In this document: one piece after another, positions 10,318 to 22,222 of the stretch
Numbering within the stretch: position 1 is the first letter of the stretch
How the letters are laid out: each line of letters starts with the position of its first letter
NCBI RefSeq assembly: GCF_000005505.3
Contig: NC_016134.3
Coordinates: 21,590,584-21,654,583 of the forward strand
Length of the DNA stretch: 64,000 bases
DNA from: Brachypodium distachyon
Taxonomy: Eukaryota; Streptophyta; Magnoliopsida; Poales; Poaceae
Direction: 5' to 3'
Notes under the pieces: generated by a model
Databases searched by the model: none
What the model saw: the letters and a program-made list of their open reading frames with translations, nothing else
What the model was told of the DNA's origin: nothing
Program-made: the position numbers and the translations under genes

Positions 10318-10929
10318 GTAACTTTCTATTATATGCATGTAGATGCTTTTTTAATCATAAATACGTATATTTGGGGCAAATTTGATGGGAGCCTCGGAAA
10401 TCACTCCGTACTTGCGATACCTCCATCGCTGTCCACGCTCCCACCCCATCTCCGGTACCGTCGCGACGCGCCACTTCCCAGCGGTCCACAACGCTTGACG
10501 CTGCTCCGGCCGCCGGAGCTGCGCCGCCTCCTTATTCTCGAGACGTCGGAGATCCCCTCGCTCCCCATATTGAAGGGTCCGATTCATTATCCTTTCGAAC
10601 GTAAGGTCCTTGAACTCGTCCGACTGCTCGACTCGACCGCCGCCGCAGCGGTCAGCGCCGCCTACTGGTCCGCTGCCGCCGGCCACCCGGTCGCTGCCCG
10701 AACCCTTACCCCCCAGCCCTCCCTCATCCTTCGCGCAGTCCCGTACCCATCTCCCCCAGGCGCCGCCGCACGCCGCTGCTCTCTCCCGATTTGTGCATCG
10801 CCGGGCGCCAGCAGGGTCGGCGGTTCAGCAAGAGGGCCAAACCGCCCCGCCGCCTTTGCTGCCTGAGTTTCCCCTGCAGGCCCTTATAAGGTTCCCGGTT
10901 CCTCCGAAGCCCCAAACCGCTGGCAAACT
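10318..10929 (+). promoter_or_regulatory. Upstream region of ABCI11
   Basis: A 612-base gap between the Harbinger element and the ABCI11 start codon. From about 10420 it is GC-rich and pyrimidine-rich on the plus strand, as expected for a grass 5' leader. Open frames cross it in both directions, but none resembles a known protein. No clear TATA box seen. Confidence 0.4.
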
Positions 10930-13319
10930 ATGTTCGCCGCAGCCACTGTTGCGATTCCTCCAGCAGTTTCGCCTTCTCTGGCGAAAAGGAACAGGTACGC
11001 CCATTCTTATCCTTCAAACGCATGTGCTGCAGTTTCGTTTCATTTATCATCTATGAACTTTGATGAACTCCAGGGGATTTTCTTGGAGCTGTCGAGCGGA
11101 ACGGATTTCGGCTGGGTACTCCCAGTTGGAGGTACCGAATTTTCTTTTTTTTTCCCATTAATGTTGTCCGTAGGTAAATGCATTATGTTTGGATATATAA
11201 TAGATTGTTTGGCTTGGCCTGTGCAAGTGCACTGGTATAACTCTCAGAACTCACTCAATTGTGGAATCTCGGCTACCCCGGGTCCTTTATTTCCTTGAAA
11301 ATCTGGACTTGTATCTTGTTGAAACTAATGCTCTATGCGGATCTTCAAGCGTTGGGCATTACACAAGCAAGGTACATTGTGGGCAACACTCAGTAATTGG
11401 TATAACCAGTATGGAAGTATTGTGCTGTATACGATACAGTGCTTTAATTCTTGCCTTTGAGGATTGAAGCGAACATTTATTTATGGGAGACATAGATGAC
11501 ATAATTTTTTTGCCCATAAGAAATTTTGGTCATTCATTGCAAGTTGGTATGGCACTCAAATATTTCAAACAAAATGTCCATGTCCGAGGAATGAGGGTTT
11601 GTCTATATCATCCGTGAACTCTTCTTCTGTACATACACGTTTTGCCTTTTACACTACATGGAAATGTGTTAAGCTTCAGTTCTTCTAGGTTCGAAAAGTC
11701 AGCTATCGGCCTCCTGGTACTGAGCAAAACTTGTTGAATGAAACCAGTCTCACTCTTCAGGAGAAAAGGTTAGCATGTGCTTATATTGTAGTAGTTGTGT
11801 TTTAAAAATGGCTTTTATACTACTGAGACCACTCATTGGTGCAGTTTTGGTCTGATTTTTGGACGAAGTGGGAGTGGAAAGACCACTCTTTTACAGGTTT
11901 GCATTGAAACGCTGCATTGCAGTTTTCGATTTCCTGCTTATCTTTTATCTTAAGATGATTTTTTTTCTCAGCTTTTGGCGGGACTATCAGAACCTACCTC
12001 TGGGTCAATCTGCATTCAGAAGTATGATGGCATTGGAAATCCTACGGGTCTGTCAGAGTTGTTAACTTCTCAAAGAGTTGGTATTGTATTTCAGTTTCCT
12101 GAGAGGTTTGAACATTGAACTGCTCCTTTCAATATTTATTTTGCACAGATTAATAAAAATGCCTATGATCTGTGTGAGTGATCGAGAAGTTCCACTGAAA
12201 ATTTGATCTATAACATCCTTGTAGGTACTTCTTAGCGGATACTATCCTTGAAGAAATTACTTTTGGTTGGCCGAGGCAAAAGGCAGACTTTCTTTTGAGG
12301 GAGCAGCTCACTTTAAAACTTCAAAATGCCATTCACTCGGTAATACTGATCTCCCAAACAATTGTCTGAACTAACTGAACAATTTTATCTAATTTTTGGA
12401 GTTGTCAAGTGAACTTGTTGCTTGAAACACCTCAGGGTTGTTTCCTGAAGATAATTGCTTTATGTGCACATGCTAGGTTGGTCTGAATACCATTTCCTGG
12501 GACGAAGATCCACAGTCTCTCAGTGGTGGGTTTAAGCGGCGACTTGCCTTGGCAATTCAACTGGTATTGTTTGCAATAATTAATTTATTATGGTTTAATC
12601 ATTTTGGTGAAATAATTTTTCCTTTAATTTCTGATGTTGTAGGTTCAAACTCCTGACTTATTGTTGCTTGACGAACCCCTTGCTGGTCTTGGTATGTTTT
12701 TGAATGCCCATCTCAAACCAACTTTTGCCGATTCTTTCCAGTTCATTTTTTTTTCCAAACCCATCTGAATGCCCATGGACAAGGGTAGTTGCTTAATGCA
12801 CTTCTTGTGTATTCTATCATCTCTGTTGACAGATGACAGTTGGTATGATTATTATTTGGTGTGAAATAGTGTGCTAAAATTAATATCTGCTTGTAATAGA
12901 TGTGGTTACTGAGTTTGTACCTTCACTATCAGATTGGAAAGCTCGGGCTGATGTTGTGAATCTTCTGAAGGATCTAAAGAAAGACCACACGATACTGGTC
13001 GTAAGTCATGACCTAAGGTAATTTAGAACTCACCCTAAAAGATTTTATGAGCTGTATATCTGTGCCCCCAGCAGAGCCACTCTTCAACGTTTTATGAGCT
13101 GTCTGTTGATTGTTCCATAGTTCCACTCAGTCTGTCAGCTGGAAGCAAATAACTTCTAATATTTTTTTGTGGGTAATAACTTCTAATCATGCAGCTTGAA
13201 ATAAAGATTTTGAAATGCCTAATAAAGAAACGTGTTGCAGAGAACTATGCCCTCTAGTAGACCGCTCGTGGAGAATGGAAATGGGTGGAATTTTGAAGGA
13301 GGAAGCTTTACCTGTATAG
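10930..13319 (+). CDS. ABCI11: ABC transporter I family member 11, chloroplastic (ABCI11/NAP14 type)
   Basis: Soluble ABC ATPase of the plant ABCI family; the Arabidopsis member NAP14 is plastidial and linked to metal homeostasis. Exons: 10930-10994, 11074-11131, 11689-11768, 11845-11896, 11972-12105, 12225-12339, 12477-12563, 12643-12691, 12933-13017, 13241-13319. All junctions are GT-AG, phases agree, and the product is 267 residues. Residues 1-40 look like a transit peptide (MFAAATVAIPPAVSPSLAKR). The full set of ATPase motifs is present: Walker A GRSGSGKTT (74-82), Q-loop VFQFPER (124-130), signature LSGGF (183-187), Walker B LLLLDEP (203-209) and H-switch SHDL (238-241). There are no membrane spans, so it needs a partner membrane protein. 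The start is the first ATG giving a plastid-like leader; the N-terminal exons are the least certain part. Confidence 0.9.
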
Positions 13320-14614
13320 ATATGCTTTTGTTTGTATGACCCTTAAGCATGCTACGAAATATTGTGTCAGTCTCCACATCAGGTATGGACGTTGCATTAT
13401 ATTATTTTAGTATGGCACCCCGGATATTTGTTTGGAAGGTACGGTAGAATGAAAGATGGTTATAGTTGATCACATCTGCAGCTCAAGGATTGAGGAACAA
13501 ATAGCCACCAGAACTTCAATGAAGAGATCACGGATGTTAATTCTGAACTGCAGACTCCTGGAATGGAGAACAGTCTTCAGTGCAGACATGTGTCAGTCTA
13601 GATGCTGAATTTTGTGTCAAGAATTGCATAAGCTGTTTTCTGTCTGCTGCAAATGATCGGCAGGGCTTATGACAACCTTGTATATTGACAAGCCATCCCT
13701 ATTACTACAGTTCAAATGAGTACGCATATCCACCACCTTTTCTTCAAAATTTCTCTGAATTGTTCTCTCTTGTGAACCAAAAATCTTTCATTCCTTATTC
13801 TTGTTCTTGATCATTTCAGAGATGTGGCAATCTGTCTGCTCCATATACAGTAATATATGTTTATGATTGCTTGAACATCAGCAGTTAGCATCAGATACTG
13901 CTGGCATGAACATATATAATTTTCTCAAAGGAATGACCATTTCTCCTTCTAGAACCTGGACTAACCAACTGCCACTTTAACAGCTCACCCGTTTCCTCTT
14001 CCAGCCTTTGTAAACCACACGTGTTTACGTCCCTGTCGCCACCTGCCAGGAGTAAGTCGTGCTAGGATTCATCAAGATTGTTAATGCTAAGCAAGTGAAG
14101 CCGTCCAAGATCTATGAACAGCCCAAGAATCTTTTAGCAAGACATCTATTCTGGGTGTTAATGAATGAACTTCCAGGAAGGCTCCAGGATGCTGACATTG
14201 TCCGGAAGTATTTGGGAGGTTGGTTCATTCTCTCTCTTGCTCTCTGAATGGATGTTGCAGTTATTCCATGATGAAAGGACCATCTACCGGCTGGTCTACT
14301 TTAGCATTTTCCTTTTGCTGCTTCCCTTCGGATGTTGATTAGTCCTAGATGTGTCGTCATCGCTCATTACGGCAGTATAGGTGACGTGGACCTTCTAAGA
14401 GGGAACACTAAAAGCGACTGCGAGAGAAGCCTGTGCATGGGAGATAACCCTATGTATTCTAATTTATCCTCGTGGAAGAAGTTTGGCGGTTTGACTAAGT
14501 CCAAATCTGCAACGTGTGGAGATTATGGAGGAATCAAGCGTATATGCAACACTTGTAAATGGTCAACTATTTAAGCACCAATCGAATGGTTGTTAAGCTA
14601 TTAAGCTTACACGA
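13320..14614. other. ABCI11 3' flank and intergenic DNA with a short ORF
   Basis: About 400 bases of probable 3' UTR, then AT-rich spacer. A 62-codon frame at 14059-14247 (IYEQPKNLLARHLFWVLM) reads like protein but I do not recognise it; it may be a gene fragment. Nothing else supported. Confidence 0.4.
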
Positions 14615-14730
14615 TACTCCCTCCGTTCCATAATTCTTGTCAAAATATTACATGTATCTAGACGTTTTTTAGGAATAAATACATCCATTTTTAGACAAAT
14701 TTGAGACAAGAATTATGGAACGGGGTAGTA
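14615..14730. mobile_element. Stowaway MITE
   Basis: TA-CTCCCTCCGTTCCATAATT at the left and its inverted partner AATTATGGAACGGGGTAG-TA at the right. About 116 bp, non-coding, same family as 21158-21273. Confidence 0.9.
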
Positions 14731-15844
14731 ATATTTACGTGTGGCAAATGACATCCTACAAACTCCGCGGCAATTTCTTTAAGGGAAACAATGCAGCTGA
14801 TCTTCTTTTACGAAGGAAACGGTGCGCAGCAGCTATTCGTAGCCGAGGTTGTTTTCTTTTGAACTCAGTAGATGCGAATTAGAACGGGAAGGTAGAGCCT
14901 GGGCTAGTGCTCTACTTTTCAGGAGAAATGATTTTTGTTTTAATAGCGTAGTGGACCACCAGTGGACTGCTAGCGAGTAATCATATGCTATGAGCCTACG
15001 GGCATGTAACCGCGTCGCCGTCTTCTCCTACAATATATAATATGACTTTCTAGGTGTATTCTAGAAAAAAAAACAATTTCACCTCTAGACCTTGTAATGT
15101 GTGAATTAGTAATAAAGTTATTTCAATTACCGAGAAATAGCAAAATCTGTTCTCAGAACAGGGTTCTGTGAAATGGCCACATATCATTTTCAATGGGACA
15201 AGATAACTTTGTAGAACATAGTAATTTAGGAATGATATGGATATCTAAAACTGTTAAAAGATTGACAATGAGTCAATGACACAAGATTCAAAAGCCATGA
15301 CCATGGAACAATCGAAGAAAGGGAAACATATGAGATCGTCCTGAAAACGATAATATGAGTTACTCAGCTATGCGAACGGGACCGACTTCGGTGACAAAGA
15401 GATGACTTTCTCCAAGTAGATGATACTTAATGTACAAGGTTCGCACTATTAGCCGGTGCAAAATTAGCAGCATTTACTTCTTTTTTTGCGCAAAAGCAGC
15501 ATTTTACTTAACACACTGGTATTAGTGCAGAAGGCAAAGAGGAACACTCGCATATCTGGACGACGGTGACATTTGGATCCCCTGCTATATATAGTCTGCT
15601 GTACAAGTCCAACGCATCCGTCCGTACGTTTGTGCGCGAGAAAATTTCACGTTTGACTGTACGAGCGAAACAAGCAGGAGAATGATACGCATGGTCAGAG
15701 GAAAAATGTCCCGAGCCTAGCTAGAGAAACTTCCGTACCAGCATGCACGATTTCCATCACGCCTTGAACTGTAAACAAATATCCCTTTTACTCGCGAGCT
15801 TCCATAGTTACTTTATCTTAGAAACAATGCAAAAAATTAAAAAC
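14731..15844. other. Intergenic DNA
   Basis: AT-rich spacer with no recognisable gene, RNA or element. Confidence 0.5.
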
Positions 15845-15961
15845 TACTCCCTCGGGCTGGAATTATTTGTTGAAATATTACATGTATCTAGACGTTTTTT
15901 AAATATAGATACATTCAAGTTTGGGCAAATTTGAGACAAGTAATATGGGTCGGAGGAAGTA
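15845..15961. mobile_element. Stowaway MITE, diverged
   Basis: Left end TACTCCCTCGGGCTGGAAT and right end ATATGGGTCGGAGGAAGTA, with the family core TTACATGTATCTAGACG. About 117 bp, non-coding. Confidence 0.8.
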
Positions 15962-16400
15962 GCATAATTATACTTTTAAACATGCTAGCCGACAAAGATG
16001 CATGTACCTTCTATAATAAGCAATCATATAAACGAAAGCTAGTTATGCCTAAATTATTGAGAGGTAATAACACTGGATGTACAATAATTTGTATTCCACG
16101 AGTAGTTTAACACAACAAGTTGTAAAATTGAGTCAGGTGGTACAGTAACTTGACTTGCGGGTGCATGTTTGGTCATAGCTTATGGGGGCGACATGTGGCT
16201 TGCGAGTTGACTTGTTCATTTTACGCAAAGCCCCCGTGCCGTTTCTCTTATTCAAAACCCCTCCGAATCAAATCCCTAACCCTATTCTCCTGTCAACTGA
16301 ATCAAATCCCCTCTTCTCACTCGCCGGCCAAGGTATCATGTGGATATCGGAGAGGACGGAGATGGTTATGATTCGTCTCCTCTCGATTGCTTGAGTTGTT

Positions 16401-16500
16401 CGGAGTCCGTGGTCAAGCTCCGGTAACTTGCCGGGCCTGAGCGCGCTGGAGCACCTCCAGGTGGTGGACATGGCAGGCAACTCACTCGGGCAGGAGAGAC
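16401..16500 (+). pseudogene. Leucine-rich-repeat gene fragment
   Basis: One frame reads GNLPGLSALEHLQVVDMAGN followed by SLG, which fits the plant LRR pattern (LxxLxxLxxLxLxxNxLxG) of receptor-like kinases. There is no start codon, flanking repeats or kinase domain nearby, and stops lie on both sides. Probably a relic captured or left behind in repetitive DNA. It is short, so chance resemblance is possible. Confidence 0.3.
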
Positions 16501-16982
16501 CTGCACCGCTGTTGCGCCGCCCCGCGCCTTCCCCACTAATTTCCTCTAGCTGCTCCGCGGCGGCCCGCCACCATCTAGAGGCCCGTACCCCGCTGTAGCG
16601 CCGTCTACATCCTAGGAACCGTCCCATGGCATAAACTCCACCATGTTCGACCTACTAACCACATATGAAGATGCGAGTTTGTCCATAGGTGTCGACGGGT
16701 GAACGTAGAGATCATGGATTAGTGATAACCTACTTTTAGTTTCGTACAGGGGCTAAACACGACCAGAGTTCTAGTTTCTTAGGGTGGTCGGGATGCAAGA
16801 TTTAACCAGGTTCAGATCACCGATGTGTGGAGTAAGACCCTACGTACCGAGTGGAGATTACAAAGGGTGCGTGAGCTAGAGTGTTGTTTGAATGCCCTAG
16901 AGTCTGATCCTCTCAGATGACGGTTCCCCTCTTATATAGTTCAAGGGGATAACATGGTCGCCTAGCAAGGCTTACAAGGTAA

Positions 16983-19130
16983 GAGCAACTCTAGAAGATC
17001 CCGCATATTCTGAACCGCAAAAACGCGTTTTCGATGAACCGAATCCGTGTTTTGGGGTGCGACAAAGTCCCGGCCAGAATAGATCCCTCAAACCAGTTCC
17101 GGGAGGTTTGCGGGATCTCTTCTGTCAGTGGCCTGCAAAACCAAAAATACGCCCACCAAAAACAGAAAACGACACTTTGTCAGTTCGGCCTTTCGACAGT
17201 TCATAAAATACTTGCGCATCTAAAGAAACATAGCGCATCACATGACAGTTGAAATAAAACAATCAAACAGTGTTGCCTTTCGGTGGAGCAGAGGCAGCAT
17301 CGGCGGCTACTGTGGCTTCAGCAACGGCCATGGCAGCTCTAGCTTGGTGGCAACGCTGCAAGATGTCCCCCCTCTTCATCTGCCACCACTCTCGGCCGAG
17401 TTCATCAAGGCCGCTAGGATCCATCGTCATGACTTTGTTCTCCTCCGCCTCCAATTCCTTCGCCGCTTTGGCCTCCTCAATTGCAGTCCTCTAGGCATCG
17501 ATCTTCGTCCTCTCTTCCTCAGTTGCAGTCCTCCGGGCATCGATCTTTGTCCTTTCTTGCTCCACTTATTTCACCAATTTCCAGTTCTCCAATTTGTGCG
17601 TATGCTTCTTGTCAGCCAATTCAAGTTTGTCCTCCAATTTCTTAGCCACGACAGCATCTTTCGATTCCATCAATTCATCGAATTTGGCCGTGAAACTTGA
17701 GGTTTCTCCTTGCTTCTTCAACCTCTCCTTCTCTTTCTTCCTTCCATCCGGTGTTTCTTCATCCCTCAATCTCCACTTCTCGCTATGCTCTAAAACCTTC
17801 CAACAATGGTGGAGTACGAAAGGCCTCCCCTTTGATGCCGGCATCTGCTTGTACCTTTGCATTGCAATCCGGTCCTGCAAATGCAAATAACAATCAAAAT
17901 TGTCCAATGCCAAGAATAAAACAAACATGTATTGTATCAGTTTCACTCACATAGTCATAAATTGTGCACCCACCTGGCGACGCATTTCGCACTTGCTCCA
18001 AACAACCACCCCACCGGCTGCAACATGTCTTGATGGTCTCAAATCAACCTTGGAGTGACCTCAATGTACACGCCGAAGGAATCTTCATCATACGATGATA
18101 CTTGTCCTCGATACTTTGCCAATACTTCTTGCCGGTTTGATCATTTCCGCCCACGGCATCGAGCGATACACTCTTCCATGCTCTCACCAGTGTCACATCT
18201 TCGACATTCGAGTAATAGCTCGCCTGCCGAGTACATTTAGGTTCGGATCCGTCGAAACCCCCCTCTTCTATCTCCTCAAGACCATTCTCCCCTCCTTCCT
18301 CGGCTCCCTCGGCACCCAATCCAGTCTCATAGTCCTCTAAAGGTGCCGAATAATGTTCACTACATTTTCATCCAACAAATCGACATACGAAGAATCAAAA
18401 TCAAAGCTACGAATCAAACGAAGATCCTTTTAGCAAGCAAGAAAACACAAATCGGCTATCGAAATCCGCAAGGATGAAAAGGGTTTACCTTGTAGGTGTT
18501 GGAGTATACATCGGAGGGGTGTACGATTGCTATGTCAGTGGGGCTGCCTCCGGAGGTGGGGGAGAAGGGGCGGGTCCTCTTCCCGATGCTACCTTCTTTC
18601 GTTTCGTTGTTTTCCCCGCCGATGCGGCCATCGGCGTCGCCACCGCCACCCAAGGGAAGTGAGAGGAGACGGCCGGGACAACCCCCGGGATGACACTTGG
18701 CCCTGCCGCTTCCGTTTGGCCGCCATCAACACCGGATTCGGCGAAAGCGGCGGGGAAAGCGCCGGCGGGAGGAGGGCAATGAGGAGGAGCAAATTGGGCA
18801 TGGGGTGCAACCGGCCTTCCGGTGGAATCGGTGTGGGACGGCACATGAGACCCCATCACGAGATCCAGTGGCGGGGCAGGGACCGGCGGCACGGCGGCAA
18901 CTAGATCGGTGGCAGCGGTGGAGAGGAAGCAGTGGGCGTGAGCTGAAATTTCCCTCCCGCCAAGGCAGCTTGTGCGATGCAGTATGCCCGCGAATCCGAT
19001 CTCCATCCCGCCTATATGTGGATTTTTGGCTTGCCGATTCACGGATCTGAAAACTTTTTACCGAACCCACAAACTGGCGGTTTTAATTCGGATCGGGGCT
19101 TTTTGCGCGCGGGATCTGCTAGAGATGCTC
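16983..19130 (-). mobile_element. PIF/Harbinger element, 2.15 kb, non-autonomous
   Basis: Left end GAGCAACTCTAGAAGATCCC and right end (reverse complement) GAGCATCTCTAGCAGATCCC match at 18 of 20 bases. TAA flanks both sides (16980-16982, 19131-19133). It carries only a degenerate Myb/SANT-type gene on the minus strand and no transposase, so it depends on a partner. Confidence 0.9.
17263..18631 (-). pseudogene. Harbinger ORF1-type Myb/SANT-like protein (often mis-annotated 'GST T3-like'), broken
   Basis: Minus strand, candidate start at 18631 (MAASAGKTTKRKKVASGRGP). The next exon (from about 18319) has the SANT-like core SYYSNVEDVTLVRAWKSVSL and GKKYWQSIEDKYHRMM, then a stop at 18044-18046 where the family has Arg (CGA to TGA fits). 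Homology continues in frame (CCSRWGGCLEQVRNASPG). The exon after an intron near 17880-17950 encodes RYKQMPASKGRPFVLHHCW followed by a Lys/Glu-rich coiled-coil-like tail, interrupted by further stops near 17564 and 17490. Such proteins are DNA-binding accessories of PIF/Harbinger transposases. Confidence 0.75.
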
Positions 19131-19420
19131 TAAAGAAAAGGTAGCGTATGGTGGAAGGGTGCATTAAATGTGTCCGTCGCACCTGCGTGGGCCATTCCAC
19201 ACGGGTCTTGGGAAAGGACAGGTGGCGTAGCCATGTAGCTTCGATGGGACCGGACGGGGGCACAGTGGGCTTGATACCGTGCGCGACCCGCCCCTGACTA
19301 TCAGCGCCAGTTTGAACATGCCGAACTGGCATGGAAAAAGTCTGAAGAAGGTGGATTCGGTCCTGCACTGCGAAGTCACTGCCGCTGCTCCACCCATCGT
19401 TGCTGCAAGCAATCCGTCAC

Positions 19421-19875
19421 CGGAATGTAAGAAGAAGTTGGCGCAGTGGAGAAGAAGTACAGCCGGCCACTGGATACATATACCACTGTGGAAGGAGCGA
19501 CGAAAATTGTCTGGTTTTGAAAGTTGGAGGACAAAAAAGCACCAAACTTTTAAGGGGACGAAAAAAACAAGCTTTCCGACAAGCTGAGGGATGAAAAATT
19601 ACTTTTCTCTAACCTGTATATGTACTTCTAATAATATACAATAATAGATAGATATTGCTTTATTAAACTACTGGTCCTACCAAAATACATGACCATTTGT
19701 ATATGATCAATTGATTATGGTCTCCAACAGATGCAACTTTGATTATTGTGTTTTATAGATGAGTACACTAGTAAAAAAATTAAGAAGTTACAGAGTTATC
19801 TATGAGATGTTTCTCATCAGGAGTATTTTTGTCTCGTCAATCTCAACATTTTTTATGTATTGATACACGAAGATA
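19421..19875. other. Intergenic DNA
   Basis: AT-rich after 19600. I see nothing beyond short spurious frames. Confidence 0.5.
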
Positions 19876-19956
19876 TACTTTCTCTGTCTCAAAATAAGTG
19901 ACGTGGATTTTTATACCTCCGTCCACGTCACTTATATATTTTGGCACGGAGGGGTA
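19876..19956. mobile_element. Short Stowaway-like MITE
   Basis: An 81-bp imperfect hairpin from TACTTTCTCTGTCTC to GGCACGGAGGGGTA, with arms ATAAGTGACGTGGA and TCCACGTCACTTAT. Same type as the hairpin at 58632-58722. Confidence 0.75.
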
Positions 19957-21157
19957 TAAGTTTGTTTGCACGCTAGTATATAGGAAGAATATAGTAATAT
20001 TGTAGGGAGGAGGTAATTATACTGCACAAGCTAAAGTCAACAAAACGAAACTTGGAGGGCGTCGCACCAAACCGGATAGCCATTTTTTTTTTGGAGATTC
20101 TAGACCGAATAGTCATAATTACGTGCTCACTCCAGCAGAATTAGGGTTTAGCTACGAGCGAAGATTTGACTGAAAATTGGTAGGAGCAGCCAGAAGGGCT
20201 TGATTGAAAAGCTACAGAAGTGTGGACTATGGCGCGACCTCCTGCAAACGGGACCATGCATGCTAGAGGCTTCTCGGAGAACCTCTAAGAACTTCCTTGC
20301 CAAGCCGAGATTGTCTAATTAACTATGGACTGGGTGAAGCAAATTAATTGTAACTAGAGAGAGACTAGTTAGCTCCGAATTGGTTCAAATTAATCAAGAA
20401 ATTGCTCGGAGCTTTCTAGCCTAGACTAGCCACATGCATGCATGCATGGATCGACTTATATGACGATGCAAATGCATGCATTATATGCAGTTGGTTGGTC
20501 AAAGCACGACTTGATGCAACCGGTGGCTGACACGTTATTAGGTTAGGTTGTGTGCTAGTCAATAGGCGCACGTACATACGAGTTGAGCTGGTAGTAGTGG
20601 AGCATGCGAGTTAAGCGACGCGGAGAAGTGTTTACTGCTGGCTGCCTGCCGGACGACGGCACAAGCACAACTTGGACTGGCTAAGTCTCGGAGAATTTTT
20701 TATTTATTTTTAGGAATTACTGCCTTTTCATTAAGAAGAGTGAAATAATTATCACTTGCAATTTCGGTTGCTTAATGCGAGTAACAAGGAAGTTTACTCT
20801 CCCAAGTGGTCGATCTTTGACCAACTTACGTTATAAAATGCTTTATGTTGGTGTTTTCCATTAGAAGGGAAACATATGCACCCGGTACCGCAGAATACGT
20901 ACTGTGAATGCTTTTGTTGCTGGTTTTCCCATAGATGAAACATATGCTATGCAATTATATTTTTTGATGGCCACTTTTCCATTAGAAGTTAGAACTGACA
21001 AATTCTTCCTATACACGATCATGATTGCACAAGTTGCCGCGTCCGTCCATTTACAAGACATAACGGTACAACCTGACTGCACAAATGTATGTAGGGATGG
21101 AACGTGTAATTAAGTGAAAATTACATGAAGTAAGATAATTATTTCCTAGTAATGTAA
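19957..21157. other. Intergenic DNA with RY-type repeat
   Basis: No gene seen. At 20433-20448 there are four tandem CATG tetramers giving overlapping RY (CATGCA) motifs, with further CATGCA copies nearby (20473). An A/T homopolymer stretch lies at about 20697-20710. Confidence 0.4.
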
Positions 21158-21273
21158 TACTCCCTCCGTTTCATAATTCTTGTCTCAAATTTGATCCAAA
21201 ATGGATGTATCTATTCCTAAAATGTGTCTAGATACATGTAATATTTCGACAAGAATTATGGAACGGAGGGGTA
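21158..21273. mobile_element. Stowaway MITE
   Basis: TA-CTCCCTCCGTTTCATAATT and AATTATGGAACGGAGGGG-TA form terminal inverted repeats. About 116 bp. Confidence 0.92.
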
Positions 21274-21575
21274 GGTGATTATTTGTTAATTGTGAAAATG
21301 TGAATTTTCAATTGTTTCAGTCTTTCAAAGATGTTTGGGCCACTACTAGAGCGATAAGTTTGTAGCATCTTTTCATTGCATTAGTTAGCGGCAATATTTT
21401 CGTGATCAACTTGAATGTGAAACTAGGCACACTGAAAAAAAATTAATGCAAATGATTCGATCGGGATGGGTAGGCCCCTTTGCTGTTTTGCTTAGACGGA
21501 GGTAACCCATAAAATGGATTTCAGGTTTCCTAGACAACTATCCGATCAAGCCATAGCCACAAAAAATTTCTATAA

Positions 21576-22210
21576 TACTCCCTCCATTCCTAAATACTTG
21601 TCGCGACCAAGTTAGTGGAGAGTGTGGCGTTGTAGCTGAGATCCGATGGCCCAATCAAACAATGGCCACTGATAATTTTATTAATAACGTCCCTTGTGAC
21701 GTATCATGCATCTAGTCTACGGGGAGTATGGTCGAGAACCGCAATCCAATGGGCAATGGCCAGGAAAGATCCAAATACGAGATCGGGCAGTTCTCAAGCC
21801 TCAATGCGTGAGAGGTCCTAGGATGCCCAATTTGGAGTTTCAGGTTCCCGCTTGCGAAGAGTGTGGTGTGACAAATGAGATCAAATGGCTAGGGACGGCC
21901 AAAATCGAAGATCGGAAAGCACATGGACCTCAATGCACGAGAGGGCTCATTGGGCGTGCCCTTGTTTCAATATCCAGCCAAAAAAAAATTGACGGCATGG
22001 AGTACTCGTTGCATGACAGGGCTTTGAAGGTGCCCCAGTGCTATCCAAATATGGATGAAAGACTCAATCAACCATGAATTTTCTACAGAAATAGGGGCCC
22101 CTCTATGAAGCGCCGTCCCGTTTGCGGAGGGAGTGAGGTGCAACAAATGAGATCCTTACAGCTAGGAATGATCCAAATGCGAGACCGGATGACACATAGG
22201 TGTAATATAC
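21576..22210. repeat. Imperfect tandem repeat behind a Stowaway-like left end
   Basis: TACTCCCTCCATTCCTAAAT at 21576 is a Stowaway left end. Diverged repeats starting GAGTATGGTC (about 21725), GAGTGTGGTG (about 21868) and GAGTGAGGTG (about 22130) follow. They share, in order, a GAGATC-type block, a GGCCA/GGAA..GATCCAAAT block, GAGATCGG and CTCAATGC.CGAGAGG. GGAGGGAGTG near 22124 could be the matching right terminus. A 123-codon frame across the repeat is not convincing as a gene. Confidence 0.45.
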
Positions 22211-22222
22211 TACAGAACTGTT

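Larger units (their letters stand above)
16697..19420. repeat. Old LTR remnant, split by a Harbinger element
   Basis: Blocks typical of Gypsy LTRs flank the Harbinger element: ATGCAAGATTTAACCAGGTT, ACCCTACGTACCGAG and CTCTTATATAGTTCAAGGGG (TATA-like) on the left, GGGTGCATTAAATGTGTCCG on the right. The layout resembles the LTRs at 240 and 7799 but is much diverged. Outer boundaries are uncertain. Confidence 0.45.

Noticed and set aside
10333..10866. Possible upstream gene (177 codons plus strand, 111 codons minus strand)
   Set aside because: GC-rich leader of ABCI11; neither frame resembles a known family and neither has splice logic with the gene.
18530..19042. 170-codon minus-strand frame
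   Set aside because: Mostly low-complexity Pro/Ala/Arg; only its C-terminal part near 18631 matches the Harbinger gene leader.
21706..22077. 123-codon frame
   Set aside because: Runs through diverged tandem repeats; the protein shows no family and the repeat units are in different frames.
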